Source: Marinirhabdus sp050859505 | GTDB lineage: Bacteria; Bacteroidota; Bacteroidia; Flavobacteriales; Flavobacteriaceae | Length of the DNA: 64,000 nucleotides | Direction of reading: 5' to 3' | Assembly (NCBI RefSeq): GCF_050859505.1 | Contig: NZ_CP193934.1 | Location: 2,914,001 to 2,978,000, forward strand | In this document: piece by piece, positions 8,901 to 17,974 of the stretch | How the letters are laid out: every line of letters begins with the position of its first letter | How positions within the stretch are numbered: position 1 is the first letter of the stretch | Notes under the pieces: generated by a model | Told to the model about the DNA's origin: nothing | The model's database searches: none | The model's input: only the letters and a program-made list of their open reading frames with translations | Made by a program: the position numbers and the translations under genes

Positions 8901-9979
8901 GCAGATCGAACTCTTTCATCCAAACCATTTAAATTATTAAAACTTCTAAAAGGAGATGTCCAATGTACTCTGGACACCCCATTATCACTTCCAACCCAAA
9001 TAGATCCGAAACGATCTTGGTACACACTATATAAAACATCACTACTTAAACCTTCTTTTTTTCCTAGTTTTTTCTTAATCTCACCAGTCTTCCCATCCAC
9101 AATATACAATCCAGAGGAAAGTGTAGCCATAGCATAATCTCCGTCGGACAAGCGAATACTTTTGTAAATTCTATTTTTTTGAAACACTTCATTGCTCTCT
9201 AGATTGAGCGGAGTTAATTTCTCTCCATTGAAAACGGTAAGACCGCGACTTGCGTTAATAAATAAAACCTCATTAGTTGCATAGGGAAGCATCCCTTCTA
9301 GTTTTGATCTTTCATTTATTAAAAGATCTCCTCCTTTCATTAAGGTGAGAGAATCACCATCAATTTTATGTAGTCCTACACCCTTACTATCAATAAATAA
9401 TGTGTTATTTACTTTAAACACACTTCCAAATCGCTCTTTTGGTTTCCAGACTTTAAACGCTTCTCCATCCCATCTAAAAAGATACTTATCAGAAGAATAA
9501 AAAACTTGCTTCCCTGTTACTTCTACAGCAAACACATCCATAAAATCATGATTCTCACTATTCAAATAGTACTTTAGTGAGTTAAATTTCATTTCACCCA
9601 AACCATCTGGCTCTAAATAACCCAATTCTTGCACACCTCCAACATATATCTTTTCATCTTCTGCTGTCGCTAACGATCTTACTAAACTTTTGTTTTTCAG
9701 CTTAATTAGGTTCCATGAAGTACCATCGAACTGTAGCACCCCATCCGTATTTCCTAAATACATAAACCCATCGTTTCCTTCTATAAAAGCCCAGTTTTGA
9801 GGACTGCTTTTATAATCGGTGGTAGAATAGTTTTCTATATAGGGTATTCCTGCTTTCCAGATTTCTGTAGGCGAAATACCTGTTTTAGTTGGAAGTGCCT
9901 CTTGTGAACAGATTATATTAGAAAATAGCAAAAGAAGTGGTAAAAATACATATTGAAACCTCTGTCCCCGATGAAGCAT
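5924..9979 (-). CDS. Hybrid two-component system regulator (one-component HTCS)
   Basis: Single-chain sensor and regulator of 1351 aa. A signal peptide (FLPLLLLFSNIICSQ) supports the ATG at 9979 over one 135 bp upstream. The periplasmic part has Reg_prop beta-propeller repeats (SVYQDRFGSIWVGSDNGVSR) and a Y_Y_Y domain (FKVRSKNIFNQPG), followed by one membrane helix (LLYGVSLLFLVLVII). The cytoplasmic part has a HisKA box SHEFRTPLT (His about 848), HATPase (DNGEGM, GTGIGLSL), a receiver domain (IEDN; Asp about 1154 in IISDVMMPN) and an AraC-type HTH at the C-terminus (EIAYEVGFNDPSWFSRSFK). Such regulators usually sense oligosaccharides and switch on SusCD loci, but none is next to it here, so the signal is unknown. 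Confidence 0.95.
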   Translation of the reverse strand: MLHRGQRFQYVFLPLLLLFSNIICSQEALPTKTGISPTEIWKAGIPYIENYSTTDYKSSPQNWAFIEGNDGFMYLGNTDGVLQFDGTSWNLIKLKNKSLVRSLATAEDEKIYVGGVQELGYLEPDGLGEMKFNSLKYYLNSENHDFMDVFAVEVTGKQVFYSSDKYLFRWDGEAFKVWKPKERFGSVFKVNNTLFIDSKGVGLHKIDGDSLTLMKGGDLLINERSKLEGMLPYATNEVLFINASRGLTVFNGEKLTPLNLESNEVFQKNRIYKSIRLSDGDYAMATLSSGLYIVDGKTGEIKKKLGKKEGLSSDVLYSVYQDRFGSIWVGSDNGVSRVHWTSPFRSFNNLNGLDERVRSARYHNGNLLVDSKGLYQLVRPTGENELNGPSFKKIEGIENTIKFIVPYNEEILAFNAGFAYIIDKKNTIQFVKRHDFTLTSILKSKVDSTKIYAGTMDGKLLESELENKEWKVVSEPLLQINGGIESITEEPNGNLWLETYLDGLYFAEKVSDNRNERIRFELTKHDTLSGLPSMTYNKPYLLDDKLFITTEDGMYTFNQLDKRFVKDSLLNNQYDKAVDTYGYLGLAKDGTIWQTVRAGSENKVYTYTEDILTELQAYKLYSDFDTYSMEFLEDVILFLGPKGILAYHENAVKTLPHKLNTNIRKVWINNDSLVFSGSNLSKNTGENIEFPFTQNSLKFEYTLPFYSNSKNNVYQSFLVGFDTQWSSWSSETKKNYTNLPSGAYTFKVRSKNIFNQPGDEASYMFTIRTPWYSTWWAYLLYGVSLLFLVLVIIRWRSKELKKQNKKLEETIAQRTLEIQHKNEILNHQTEKLVELNEVKTRLFSNISHEFRTPLTVILGMTDTLKSDFDNQIFKNTEKSLEMIRRNGKNLLHLVNELLDLAKIESGAMELELVQTDVVPFIKYFSESFHSLAEAKNINLTVYSEIEAQYMDIDINKLGAIISNLLSNAIKFTPENGKIIVHLNKIEQQEKQFLTIKVKDNGEGMTEKDLVHVFDRFYQVANNLQGHQIGTGIGLSLTKEFVELMNGAISAESSIGKGSTFTVEIPITHTAVKNEKPTNTLEPAFREAPPTNKKELSLEASTSDLPLLLIIEDNIDVALYLETCLQDKYQTIHALDGAIGMNMAFENIPDIIISDVMMPNKNGYEVCADLKADERTDHIPIILLTAKVTTEDRLTGLTHGADAYLGKPFNKEELFTRLNQLILVRKKLIRKLEQLGFSSVLNEKVENPQTKFVQQVIKIVLTHLDDVTFGPTMLAAEMHLSESQIYRKLKSITDTSTAVFIRSVRLQKAKELLQTSNKTVSEIAYEVGFNDPSWFSRSFKEEFGAPPSDYSK

Positions 9980-10191
9980 TAAACTTGGTATGGGTACAAT
10001 TTCCTGAATTATTACATGCTCACCTATTGAATTTGTACTACAAATCAACAATCTTAAATACGATATAAGTTTATGTAGCTCCATGGGTACGTAAAGATAG
10101 AATAATATAATCACTAAAAAAGAACCACTTAATCCTCAGTAAATTAAACGTATATAATGGGTAAAGTCATTCTTAATTCAAAAGCGTTACG

Positions 10192-10225
10192 AAACAAAAA
10201 ATCCAATCACTTTGGTGACTGGATT
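10192..10225 (-). terminator. Rho-independent terminator
   Basis: On the minus strand an 11-bp stem with one mismatch (arms 10200-10210 and 10215-10225, loop of 4) is followed by TTTTGTTTC. It lies downstream of the pccB-like remnant and upstream of the hybrid regulator, so it may be a leftover of the gene that once ended here. Confidence 0.65.
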
Positions 10226-10303
10226 AATTTTAGTCGATGAAATTTTTATAGAATACTTAATAAGAATACAAACATACATTGCTTGCCAATACTGTCTTTT
10301 AGG

Positions 10304-10440
10304 TAACAACGGAATATTCCCATGCGTACGGTCAGGGCGAACTACCCTTTTTGTTTCCAGCATCGCAAACGACTTTAGCAATTTAGGACGCGTATCCTTC
10401 GGCTGAATTACCTTGTAAATAAAACCCTCGCTGTGCAGCC
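10304..10440 (-). pseudogene. Degenerate 3' fragment of an acyl-CoA carboxylase beta-subunit gene
   Basis: The 137 bp match the last 45 codons of pccB at 16426-16562 in the same orientation, with five base differences in the first 90 bp counted by eye and more beyond. The original stop TAA has become TTA. An extra base in the upstream part shifts the frame, and the upstream frame soon meets stops. No further part of the gene remains. It is either a partial duplication of the neighbouring pccB or the relic of a paralogue. It is not expected to make a product. Confidence 0.85.
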
Positions 10441-10623
10441 TGTCATAACAAAAAATCTATAGCGTGAGTAATACTAAAAACACTTCTATAATTATCTTAG
10501 AGTTTGCAACCCATCACTTATAATTACCAATTCGCACATTATTTTTATAGTTAAATGGTTAATCATCTATTACAACAGTCTTTACAGCAAGACGCTTTAT
10601 AAAAAAAATAGATACGTTTTCCT

Positions 10624-10631
10624 TACTTTTG
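10624..10631 (+). promoter_or_regulatory. Bacteroidetes -7 element TACTTTTG
   Basis: TACTTTTG fits the TAnnTTTG -7 consensus of Bacteroidota and lies 24 bp before the start codon at 10656, leaving a short leader. No clear TTG -33 element is seen at the expected distance. Confidence 0.45.
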
Positions 10632-10655
10632 ACTTATTAAGAAAAGTTATATTAT

Positions 10656-12287
10656 ATGCTTACAAACGCACATATTCCAATAGTGCTATTATTGTTATTT
10701 TCCATAAATTTTTTTGCACAAGTTAATACCCCTATTCAAGCAGACGACCAAATTGAAAAAGGGATTGAGCAAATGTTTCAAAAAGCACACGCCAAATCTT
10801 TAGAAATTTTGGTAGAAACTCAAACTATAGCTAAAAAAAATCAATGGTATGAACAAGATTTTAGAGCAACTCTTAATATTGGTTCTAATTATTATATGCT
10901 GTCAGATTATGGGGAAGCACTTCAATATTACCTACAGGCTTACCAAATAGCGATCACACATTTAGGCTCCCGTCAAGAAATGACGGTACTCAACAATATA
11001 GGAATTCTTTATTTTCAAGAAGGAGATCTTCTACAGGCAAAGAAATATTTTTTTAAAGCCTATCAAAAAGCAACACAAATTAATGATGAGGTTAAAGTTG
11101 GATATTATGCAGTCAATTTAGCTTTGGTATCTAATAAAATGAAGGAGATAGACTCTGCTCAAGTATACATTCAAGAAGCCTTGCCACTATTACAAGATGC
11201 TCCAAATGTTTTGTTACAAGGGAAAATGGCACAAGCTGAAATGTATTTTTTAAAAAAACAATACGCTAGAGCTGAAGCTATTTCTTTAAATATATTGCCA
11301 GAGCTTCAGGGTGTATCTCAAGTAGAAAATAAAGTATTTATTTTACTAGTATTAGCCCAAATTAATGAAGTGCAAAATAATTTAAAAAAAGCTTTGGCGT
11401 ATACTATTGAAGCACGTAAAACACAGCTTGGATTTGAGAACCGTACCGAAGTATACGATTATTTATCCGGGATATATGGTAAAATTGGAGAATATGAAAA
11501 AGCAATAGCGTATAAAGATTCTGTTTTAATTGCCTCCGACTCCTTAAATACTTTTAGAAACAGAAAGTTATTCGAAAACGAAAAAGTAAAATTTCAGCTT
11601 CAGAATTATCAACATGAACTTTCCGAAAGTAAAGAAGTGCTAAAACAAGAACGTCGCTTCTTCTTTAGTATCATTGGAGTTGCTCTCCTATCTATGGGTT
11701 TTATATTATGGGGCTATAGAAGTAATTTAATAAAGCATAAACAGCGAAAAAAGATAGTAGAATTAGAATTGGCAAAAGAAAAAATCGATCACTTACTTAT
11801 TGAAAAACAATTACGAGAGAAAGAAGCCCTGGCATTGTTAGAGCAAGAACGCCTTAAAAATGAACTGGAAGTAAAAAACAGGAAACTTGTTGCGAAAGCA
11901 TTATACCTTTCCAGTAAAAACGAACTTATTGAAGAAGTGGTGCAATCCTTATCTAAGCATACTGAAATTGCAAGCAACACACAGTTAAAGAAACAGATTA
12001 ACGATTTAAAAAAGCACCTTAAAAAAGATACCCAATGGGATAGCTTTTTTACTCATTTTGAAGAAATTAATCAAGGCTTTCTAGATAGACTCAAAAATAA
12101 ACACCGTAAACTCACATCTAGCGATATTAGATTTATTACTTATTTATATATGAATTTAAGCAATAAAGAAATTGCATCGCTCCTAAATATTACTCCAGAA
12201 TCCTGTAGAAAAAGAAAAGAGCGAATTTCTAAAAAAATGGATGTTTCAAATACAATTCCGCTTCATGCTTATCTATCAAATATTTAG
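10656..12287 (+). CDS. TPR-containing, membrane-anchored LuxR/GerE-like regulator
   Basis: 543 aa. A signal peptide (PIVLLLLFSINFFAQ) leads to a periplasmic block of about six tetratricopeptide repeats (residues 35-300). One transmembrane helix follows (FFSIIGVALLSMGFILWGY, about 345), then a cytoplasmic coiled coil rich in K/E/L, and a C-terminal HTH of the LuxR type (SNKEIASLLNITPESCRKRKERISKKM). This layout is common in Flavobacteriia as a one-component sensor for unknown signals. It lies just upstream of two T9SS cargo genes on the same strand, which it may control (inference). Confidence 0.85.
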   Translation: MLTNAHIPIVLLLLFSINFFAQVNTPIQADDQIEKGIEQMFQKAHAKSLEILVETQTIAKKNQWYEQDFRATLNIGSNYYMLSDYGEALQYYLQAYQIAITHLGSRQEMTVLNNIGILYFQEGDLLQAKKYFFKAYQKATQINDEVKVGYYAVNLALVSNKMKEIDSAQVYIQEALPLLQDAPNVLLQGKMAQAEMYFLKKQYARAEAISLNILPELQGVSQVENKVFILLVLAQINEVQNNLKKALAYTIEARKTQLGFENRTEVYDYLSGIYGKIGEYEKAIAYKDSVLIASDSLNTFRNRKLFENEKVKFQLQNYQHELSESKEVLKQERRFFFSIIGVALLSMGFILWGYRSNLIKHKQRKKIVELELAKEKIDHLLIEKQLREKEALALLEQERLKNELEVKNRKLVAKALYLSSKNELIEEVVQSLSKHTEIASNTQLKKQINDLKKHLKKDTQWDSFFTHFEEINQGFLDRLKNKHRKLTSSDIRFITYLYMNLSNKEIASLLNITPESCRKRKERISKKMDVSNTIPLHAYLSNI

Positions 12288-12397
12288 CAGGTATGTCACA
12301 TTATTGAAGTGCACATGTCACAAAATGTCACGCCCTATACACCCCATTCAAAACTCCTTGTATCTATATTTATCACATAATTTTAAAAATAGATACA

Positions 12398-14725
12398 ATG
12401 AAAAAATCAACTACCCTGTTATTCCTTATCTTCTATATAGTAGCAATACAAAATAGTATCGCTCAAATATATCTTGAAGGAGCCAAAGAGTACGGACAAC
12501 TATATGATGTAACTTATAGCGAAACCGAAGAAGATGTTATCTACGCGCGTACAGTTACCAACCATATTGTATCTTCAACCGATGCGGGCGATACTTGGGA
12601 AATATTATATGCTGAACCTTTAGATAGGTATGCAACCCTGAAAGACTTAAAGTTAATAAATAATGGAACCACCTTAAGCTTTACAGTGTCAGCAGAAGGA
12701 ACCAATTACAATACCATCGAATTATTTGATCTTGCTACCGAAACAATTACGCGCACCTATTCCCCTCCCAACTCATTTGAGACCGATATCTTAATAGAAT
12801 CGTATGATATTCTGAGTTCAAATAACGACATAGCACTCATGCATACAACCTATTCTTTAGGAGGTGCCTATACCCACGAAGTCTTTTATACCAGCAATGG
12901 AGGAACCAACTGGTTTCCTGTTTACTATAGTCCCGTAAATGATGGAATTGCTATAAATAATGTAGCAATTTCACCAACAGATGGTGAAAAGTTATTCTTA
13001 ATGCGTGGCGGTTCAACAACCCGTGAATTTGGAGGTTTACTTGTATCTTCTGATGCTGGCCAAACCTGGGTAGAAAAAATACGTGGAAATATGTACGACC
13101 CAATTGCTTTTAATCCAGATAATGCAAACGATATATTAGTTGGTACAGGATATGGTTATGAAACCCATAGGGAAAATCTATACCGTTCGTTAGATGGTGG
13201 AGATACTTGGAATGTAGTTCCTATTACATGGACAACAATGTCTCAAGATAATATAACCGCTATTACATTTAACCCTTCTAACACAAATGAAATTATAGTA
13301 CTTGAAGAGAATGAAATTGTACTTTCTTCAGATAATGGTGTGACCTGGCAAAACAATGTATATACAGGAATTGACCCGGAAACTTACTACTATGGTTTAT
13401 CAGCGTCATATAATCCATTTGTTTCTCGCGAAATATTAATAAACACTAACTTTTACCCTTTCCTATCGGAAGATGGGGGGACTACAGTAACGAAATTAGA
13501 AAATCCGTTTATTAATTCATCGGGAACTGTTGCATCATTTACTTCAGAAAATGAAAACCATTTATATTATGGTTTACGCTCAGGGTACATTCACAAAAAT
13601 TTTCAAACAGGTACAGAAGATGACTACGGTTTACAATCTTTAAACCAGGGATTTGGCTCCCCAATTAAAGTATTTGCAGATCCTGTAGTTGCGGGACGTA
13701 TATTTAGTAACAATAGAGTTACAAATACTTCCTATTTAAATGTAAGTGCAGCACACGGAGAGGATTCAAAATTGATTGCAAGCTCTATGTTTTTTCTAAT
13801 TCTGGAAGATGTTTCTACATCAGTAACTAATCCGAATATTAGCTGGTTATCTACTGGTATTGAAGCACACAAAATAGACCTCACAGACATGGAGAATATT
13901 ATAGACACTAATGTTCCAGTCCCTCAGACCGGAGAGGTGGTTACTGCCGTACAGGTGGACCGTGAAGATGAAACTACCATTTACATAACGCAAGGCATTA
14001 ATTTTTATAAGTCGCCTAATGACGGGGTTATTTGGGAGCTCGCCACTACAGGCTTAGAAGATCTTATCGCTGAAGCGGATTTAATATTAGATATCGAGCA
14101 AAATCCTCTAAATGCTTCTCAGTTAATGTTAGCCACAACTAAAGGTATTTATTTGTCTGAAAACAAGGGCGATACATGGAATCGTATTTCTTCTGAATAC
14201 ACGAATGATATTGCATTTTCAACAATAACTGAAGGTGCTATTGTAGCAGTTACACATTATTCTGACGGTTTTAATATTCCATTACCAGAGTCAAAGGCAA
14301 AAATTATTTTCAGTAAAGATACAGGTGAAACTTGGGAGGAAATTTCTTCAGAAACATTAAGGTATCCCGTTTCTGAAACTTCTACTTTCATTTTCACTGA
14401 AGACACAGTCGATGTATATTTTGGAGTACAAGACTTAGGACTCCTTAAGTATACTATAAATCTGGAAACACTAGCTGTAAATTCGGAAATGTTAGAAGAA
14501 AATAAAATTATGTTATATCCTAATCCAGCAACCACTAGTTTTTCAGTAAACAGCGCTCATAATATTGAATCCATACTTATTTACAATATGGCGGGTCAAG
14601 AGATCAAAAACCTAAAAGGAATATCTACAAACATCAATATTTCGGAATTAGCAAATGGAATGTATGTGGTGAAAGTACAAACATCAGAAGGAATTATTTC
14701 TAAAAGTTTAATCAAGGCAAATTAG
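12398..14725 (+). CDS. T9SS-secreted BNR/sortilin-like propeller protein
   Basis: Secreted protein of 775 aa with a Sec signal (LLFLIFYIVAIQNSIAQ). The body contains repeated Asp-box/BNR motifs (SSTDAGDTWE, TSNGGTNWF, SSDAGQTWVE, SLDGGDTWN, SSDNGVTWQ, SENKGDTWN), which build a beta-propeller of the sortilin/Vps10 type. The last 75 residues are a T9SS type A sorting domain (MLYPNPATTSFSVN, then ILIYNMAGQEI, NGMYVVKVQT and a basic end), so the protein should cross the outer membrane and be attached to it or released. The next gene begins 23 bp downstream and encodes another T9SS cargo, so the two may be co-transcribed. Confidence 0.9.
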   Translation: MKKSTTLLFLIFYIVAIQNSIAQIYLEGAKEYGQLYDVTYSETEEDVIYARTVTNHIVSSTDAGDTWEILYAEPLDRYATLKDLKLINNGTTLSFTVSAEGTNYNTIELFDLATETITRTYSPPNSFETDILIESYDILSSNNDIALMHTTYSLGGAYTHEVFYTSNGGTNWFPVYYSPVNDGIAINNVAISPTDGEKLFLMRGGSTTREFGGLLVSSDAGQTWVEKIRGNMYDPIAFNPDNANDILVGTGYGYETHRENLYRSLDGGDTWNVVPITWTTMSQDNITAITFNPSNTNEIIVLEENEIVLSSDNGVTWQNNVYTGIDPETYYYGLSASYNPFVSREILINTNFYPFLSEDGGTTVTKLENPFINSSGTVASFTSENENHLYYGLRSGYIHKNFQTGTEDDYGLQSLNQGFGSPIKVFADPVVAGRIFSNNRVTNTSYLNVSAAHGEDSKLIASSMFFLILEDVSTSVTNPNISWLSTGIEAHKIDLTDMENIIDTNVPVPQTGEVVTAVQVDREDETTIYITQGINFYKSPNDGVIWELATTGLEDLIAEADLILDIEQNPLNASQLMLATTKGIYLSENKGDTWNRISSEYTNDIAFSTITEGAIVAVTHYSDGFNIPLPESKAKIIFSKDTGETWEEISSETLRYPVSETSTFIFTEDTVDVYFGVQDLGLLKYTINLETLAVNSEMLEENKIMLYPNPATTSFSVNSAHNIESILIYNMAGQEIKNLKGISTNINISELANGMYVVKVQTSEGIISKSLIKAN

Positions 14726-14748
14726 TTTGATAATTAAAATATTGTAAA

Positions 14749-16257
14749 ATGATAAAAACAAAAATTAAGATAAAAACCTTGCTATTAGCAATGTGCTTGT
14801 TAGCTCCTATGCTTTCAACTTGGGCACAAATTACGCAAACAGCAAAAGTGGTAGGTAAAGATAGAGAAGGTCGTGCAGAGTTTGGAACCTCGGTAGATAT
14901 TAAAGAAAATTTTGCCATAGTAGGAGCATCACGAGAGAACATTGCAGCAGGAGCTCTTTATGTATATCAAAAAAATAACGAAGGTATCTGGAATGATACG
15001 CAGAAGCTAACTGCTTTTGACGCGCAAGAAATGGCTGAATTTGGAGGCGCTTCTAAGTTTGGTGACGATTACTTAGTGGTGGCTTCTGGGAGAGGAGATG
15101 TAGAAGGAATAATTAGAGCTGGATCGCTATATATTTATAGTTACAACAGCAATAACAATACTTGGGAATTCGATGTGAAACTACACGCAAGGGATTTTAG
15201 TTCTGATGCTAAACTAGGTATGAATCCTACTTCATTAGATGCAGATGGCCTAACAATAGTAGGTGGAGCACCGGGAGATTCAGGGTGGACAGGAGCTGTC
15301 TATGTTTTTGAAAAAGAAGCAGGTACATGGAGTGAAAAGCAAAAATTAGTAAGCCCAAATGCACAACCTAATGAAACTTTTGGTATTGGGGTGTCTATTT
15401 CCGGTTCTGTTTTGGCAATTGGAGCAAACGAAACCGATAACCGTAAAGGTTCTGTCTATATGTATGAAAAAAGTTCAAACGGAGTTTGGGAATATCAAGA
15501 ACAATTAATGGCATCAGATGCTACTTCAGATGCTTTTTTTGGGAGTTCAGTGAGTATAGACCAAAATCAGTTAGTCATAGGAGCCTATGGAACAAATGGA
15601 GAAGCTGGCGCAGCTTATATATATCAAAAAGATAGTTCGGGAGCTTGGCAAGAGGTTCAGAAATTAACAGGTTCACCAACTTCAGAAAGTGCACAGTTTG
15701 GATGGTGTACTGAAATAAAAGAAAATCAGGTGATTATAAGCGCGCCTCACGCGTATGGCTTTGAAGCTGGAGAAGTTTATTTCTATAAAAGAGATGCTGA
15801 AAATAAATGGGTTAGAGAGAATATTATTCAAGGGGAGGATACCGTTGGCGAAGATTTTTTTGGCTGGAATGTAGCTTTGTATGATGATCAAATAATCTCT
15901 GGAGCTCCTTGGGAAGATCATGATGCTACAGGAGGCGAGGAAATAGACAGAGCTGGATCTGCATATATATTTAAAAATGATTTTATACTAGATACTAGTT
16001 CAGTTAATAAAGAAATAACAACTAGTGTAACAGTATATCCCAATCCAGCTTTTGACAAAATTCTTGTTAACATGCAAAACACTTCAATAAATAAAATAAT
16101 ACTATACAACCAACTAGGCAGTGAGTTGATGTTAAAAAATGTCTCAGGTTCCGATAAAATTACATTTCCTTTATCAGATATTTCAGCAGGGATTTATTTT
16201 CTTAAAATTGTAGATATGGAAGGAAACAGTACAACCAAAAAAATAGTAAAATTATAA
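14749..16257 (+). CDS. T9SS-secreted FG-GAP/integrin-alpha-like repeat protein
   Basis: Secreted protein of 502 aa. After a signal peptide (LLLAMCLLAPMLSTWAQ) come about seven repeats of roughly 55 residues with the pattern FGxSVxIxxxxxxIGAxxxxxxxGAxYxY. This FG-GAP pattern is predicted to form a seven-bladed propeller. The C-terminal 75 residues are a T9SS type A sorting domain (VYPNPAFDKILVN, IILYNQLGSEL, AGIYFLKIVDMEG, ending KKIVKL). It follows another cargo gene by 23 bp and is ended by the palindromic terminator at 16349. The ligand is unknown. Confidence 0.88.
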   Translation: MIKTKIKIKTLLLAMCLLAPMLSTWAQITQTAKVVGKDREGRAEFGTSVDIKENFAIVGASRENIAAGALYVYQKNNEGIWNDTQKLTAFDAQEMAEFGGASKFGDDYLVVASGRGDVEGIIRAGSLYIYSYNSNNNTWEFDVKLHARDFSSDAKLGMNPTSLDADGLTIVGGAPGDSGWTGAVYVFEKEAGTWSEKQKLVSPNAQPNETFGIGVSISGSVLAIGANETDNRKGSVYMYEKSSNGVWEYQEQLMASDATSDAFFGSSVSIDQNQLVIGAYGTNGEAGAAYIYQKDSSGAWQEVQKLTGSPTSESAQFGWCTEIKENQVIISAPHAYGFEAGEVYFYKRDAENKWVRENIIQGEDTVGEDFFGWNVALYDDQIISGAPWEDHDATGGEEIDRAGSAYIFKNDFILDTSSVNKEITTSVTVYPNPAFDKILVNMQNTSINKIILYNQLGSELMLKNVSGSDKITFPLSDISAGIYFLKIVDMEGNSTTKKIVKL

Positions 16258-16348
16258 AAGCTAAGTTTGTTATTTTCTCGTAAATAAATTAGGAATAAGC
16301 TTAACAATTATAAAGTAATATAAAGACAGAAGAATATTTAAATCCCAT

Positions 16349-16382
16349 AAAAGCCCAAATACTTTAAAGTATTTGGGCTTTT
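16349..16382. terminator. Bidirectional terminator between convergent genes
   Basis: A perfect 34-bp palindrome (aaaagcccaaatacttt and its complement), with A-runs on one side and T-runs on the other. It lies between the T9SS cargo gene (plus strand) and pccB (minus strand) and can stop transcription from both sides. Confidence 0.85.
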
Positions 16383-16425
16383 AGTTGTTTGTAAATAAAA
16401 CTAACACCTCTCTTAAAGTAGAATA

Positions 16426-17967
16426 TTACAACGGAATATTCCCATGCTTACGGTCAGGGCGAACTACCGTTTTTGTTTCCAGCATCGCAAACGACTTTAA
16501 CAATTTACGACGCGTTTCCCGGGGCTGAATCACTTCATCTATAAATCCGCGTTGTGCTGCTTTAAAAGGATTCGCAAACTTTTCAGCATACTCGGCTTCT
16601 TTTTCAGAAAGTTTCAATGCTGGATCATCGGCCGCTGCAATTTCTTTTCGGAAAATAATTTCACTGGCACCCTTTGCTCCCATCACCGCAATTTCGGCTG
16701 TAGGCCACGCAAAATTCATATCGGCTCCAATGTGTTTGCTGTTCATTACATCATAGGCTCCACCATACGCTTTTCGCGTAATTACGGTTACTCTAGGTAC
16801 GGTCGCTTCGCTTAACGCATATAATAATTTGGCTCCGTTTAAGATAATGCCATTCCATTCCTGATCTGTTCCTGGTAAGAACCCAGGTACATCTACCAAT
16901 ACTAATAAAGGAATATTGAACGCATCACAAAATCGTGTAAAGCGCGCTGCTTTTTTTGAACTATCTACATCCAGTACGCCAGCCAGGCTCATTGGCTGAT
17001 TGGCAACAATACCAATACTTCTGCCTCCCAGTCGTGCAAAACCTACAATAATATTCTCTGCATAATCCTTATGTACTTCAAAAAAGGAGTCTGTATCAAT
17101 AATCCCATTAATCACATGGTGCATATCGTAGGGCTTATTTGCAGAATCTGGTACGATGTCTTCCAGAGTCTCCCTAATTTCATCCCCTAATTCAAAAGGT
17201 AATTTTGCTGTAGTACTTTTATTGTTCTGCGGAAGATATCCTAACAAAGTTTTTATCTGTTCCAAACAAACAATATCATTACTCGCTGTAAAGTGGGTTA
17301 CCCCACTTTTGGTTGCGTGCGTTCGAGCCCCTCCTAATTCTTCTGAAGTTACCGTTTCATTGGTTACCGTTTTCACCACATTGGGTCCCGTTACAAACAT
17401 ATAACTACTATCCTGCACCATCATCGTAAAGTCTGTCATAGCAGGTGAATACACCGCACCACCTGCACAAGGCCCCATAATGGCAGATATTTGTGGGATT
17501 ACGCCAGACGCTTGTACGTTTCTGTAAAAAATATCTGCATACCCTCCCAAAGAGCGAACCCCTTCCTGAATTCTAGCACCTCCCGAATCGTTTAAACCAA
17601 TAAGAGGTGCGCCTACACGTACGGCATGATCCATAATCTTACAAATCTTTTCGGCATGGGTTTCAGAAAGCGCGCCTCCAAAAACAGTGAAGTCCTGTGC
17701 GAATACATATACCAATCTTTCGTGAATAGTACCGTAGCCAGTAACTACACCATCTCCATAGAACAATTGCTTATCCATGCCAAAATCGGTCGTTCGGTGT
17801 GTTACCAGAATCCCCATTTCTTCAAAAGAACCCTCGTCTAGTAAATACTCAACCCGTTCCCTAGCCGTTAATTTCTTTTTATCGTGTTGTTTCTGTATGC
17901 GTTTTTCACCGCCACCTAATTTAGCTTCGGCTATTTTTTGTTGTAATTGCGTATTCGTATCGCTCAT
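16426..17967 (-). CDS. pccB: Propionyl-CoA (acyl-CoA) carboxylase, carboxyltransferase beta subunit
   Basis: 513 aa, the usual length. The enzyme moves CO2 from carboxybiotin to an acyl-CoA, most likely propionyl-CoA, giving methylmalonyl-CoA. It has both crotonase-like halves: N-terminal GLNDSGGARIQEGV with GPCAGGAVYSPA, which form the acyl-CoA oxyanion site, and C-terminal PGFLPGTDQE with YGGAYDVMNSK. It is the last gene of a carrier, carboxylase, transferase run on the minus strand, with 7 bp to the biotin carboxylase gene. The mutase genes a few kb away favour propionyl-CoA over other acyl-CoAs. A broken copy of its 3' end is at 10304-10440. Confidence 0.93.
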   Translation of the reverse strand: MSDTNTQLQQKIAEAKLGGGEKRIQKQHDKKKLTARERVEYLLDEGSFEEMGILVTHRTTDFGMDKQLFYGDGVVTGYGTIHERLVYVFAQDFTVFGGALSETHAEKICKIMDHAVRVGAPLIGLNDSGGARIQEGVRSLGGYADIFYRNVQASGVIPQISAIMGPCAGGAVYSPAMTDFTMMVQDSSYMFVTGPNVVKTVTNETVTSEELGGARTHATKSGVTHFTASNDIVCLEQIKTLLGYLPQNNKSTTAKLPFELGDEIRETLEDIVPDSANKPYDMHHVINGIIDTDSFFEVHKDYAENIIVGFARLGGRSIGIVANQPMSLAGVLDVDSSKKAARFTRFCDAFNIPLLVLVDVPGFLPGTDQEWNGIILNGAKLLYALSEATVPRVTVITRKAYGGAYDVMNSKHIGADMNFAWPTAEIAVMGAKGASEIIFRKEIAAADDPALKLSEKEAEYAEKFANPFKAAQRGFIDEVIQPRETRRKLLKSFAMLETKTVVRPDRKHGNIPL

Positions 17968-17974
17968 CGTTCTT

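Noticed and set aside
10187..10381. 64-codon frame resembling the pccB C-terminus
   Set aside because: The match covers only about 26 codons, with the true stop lost and a frameshift upstream; treated as part of a pseudogene.
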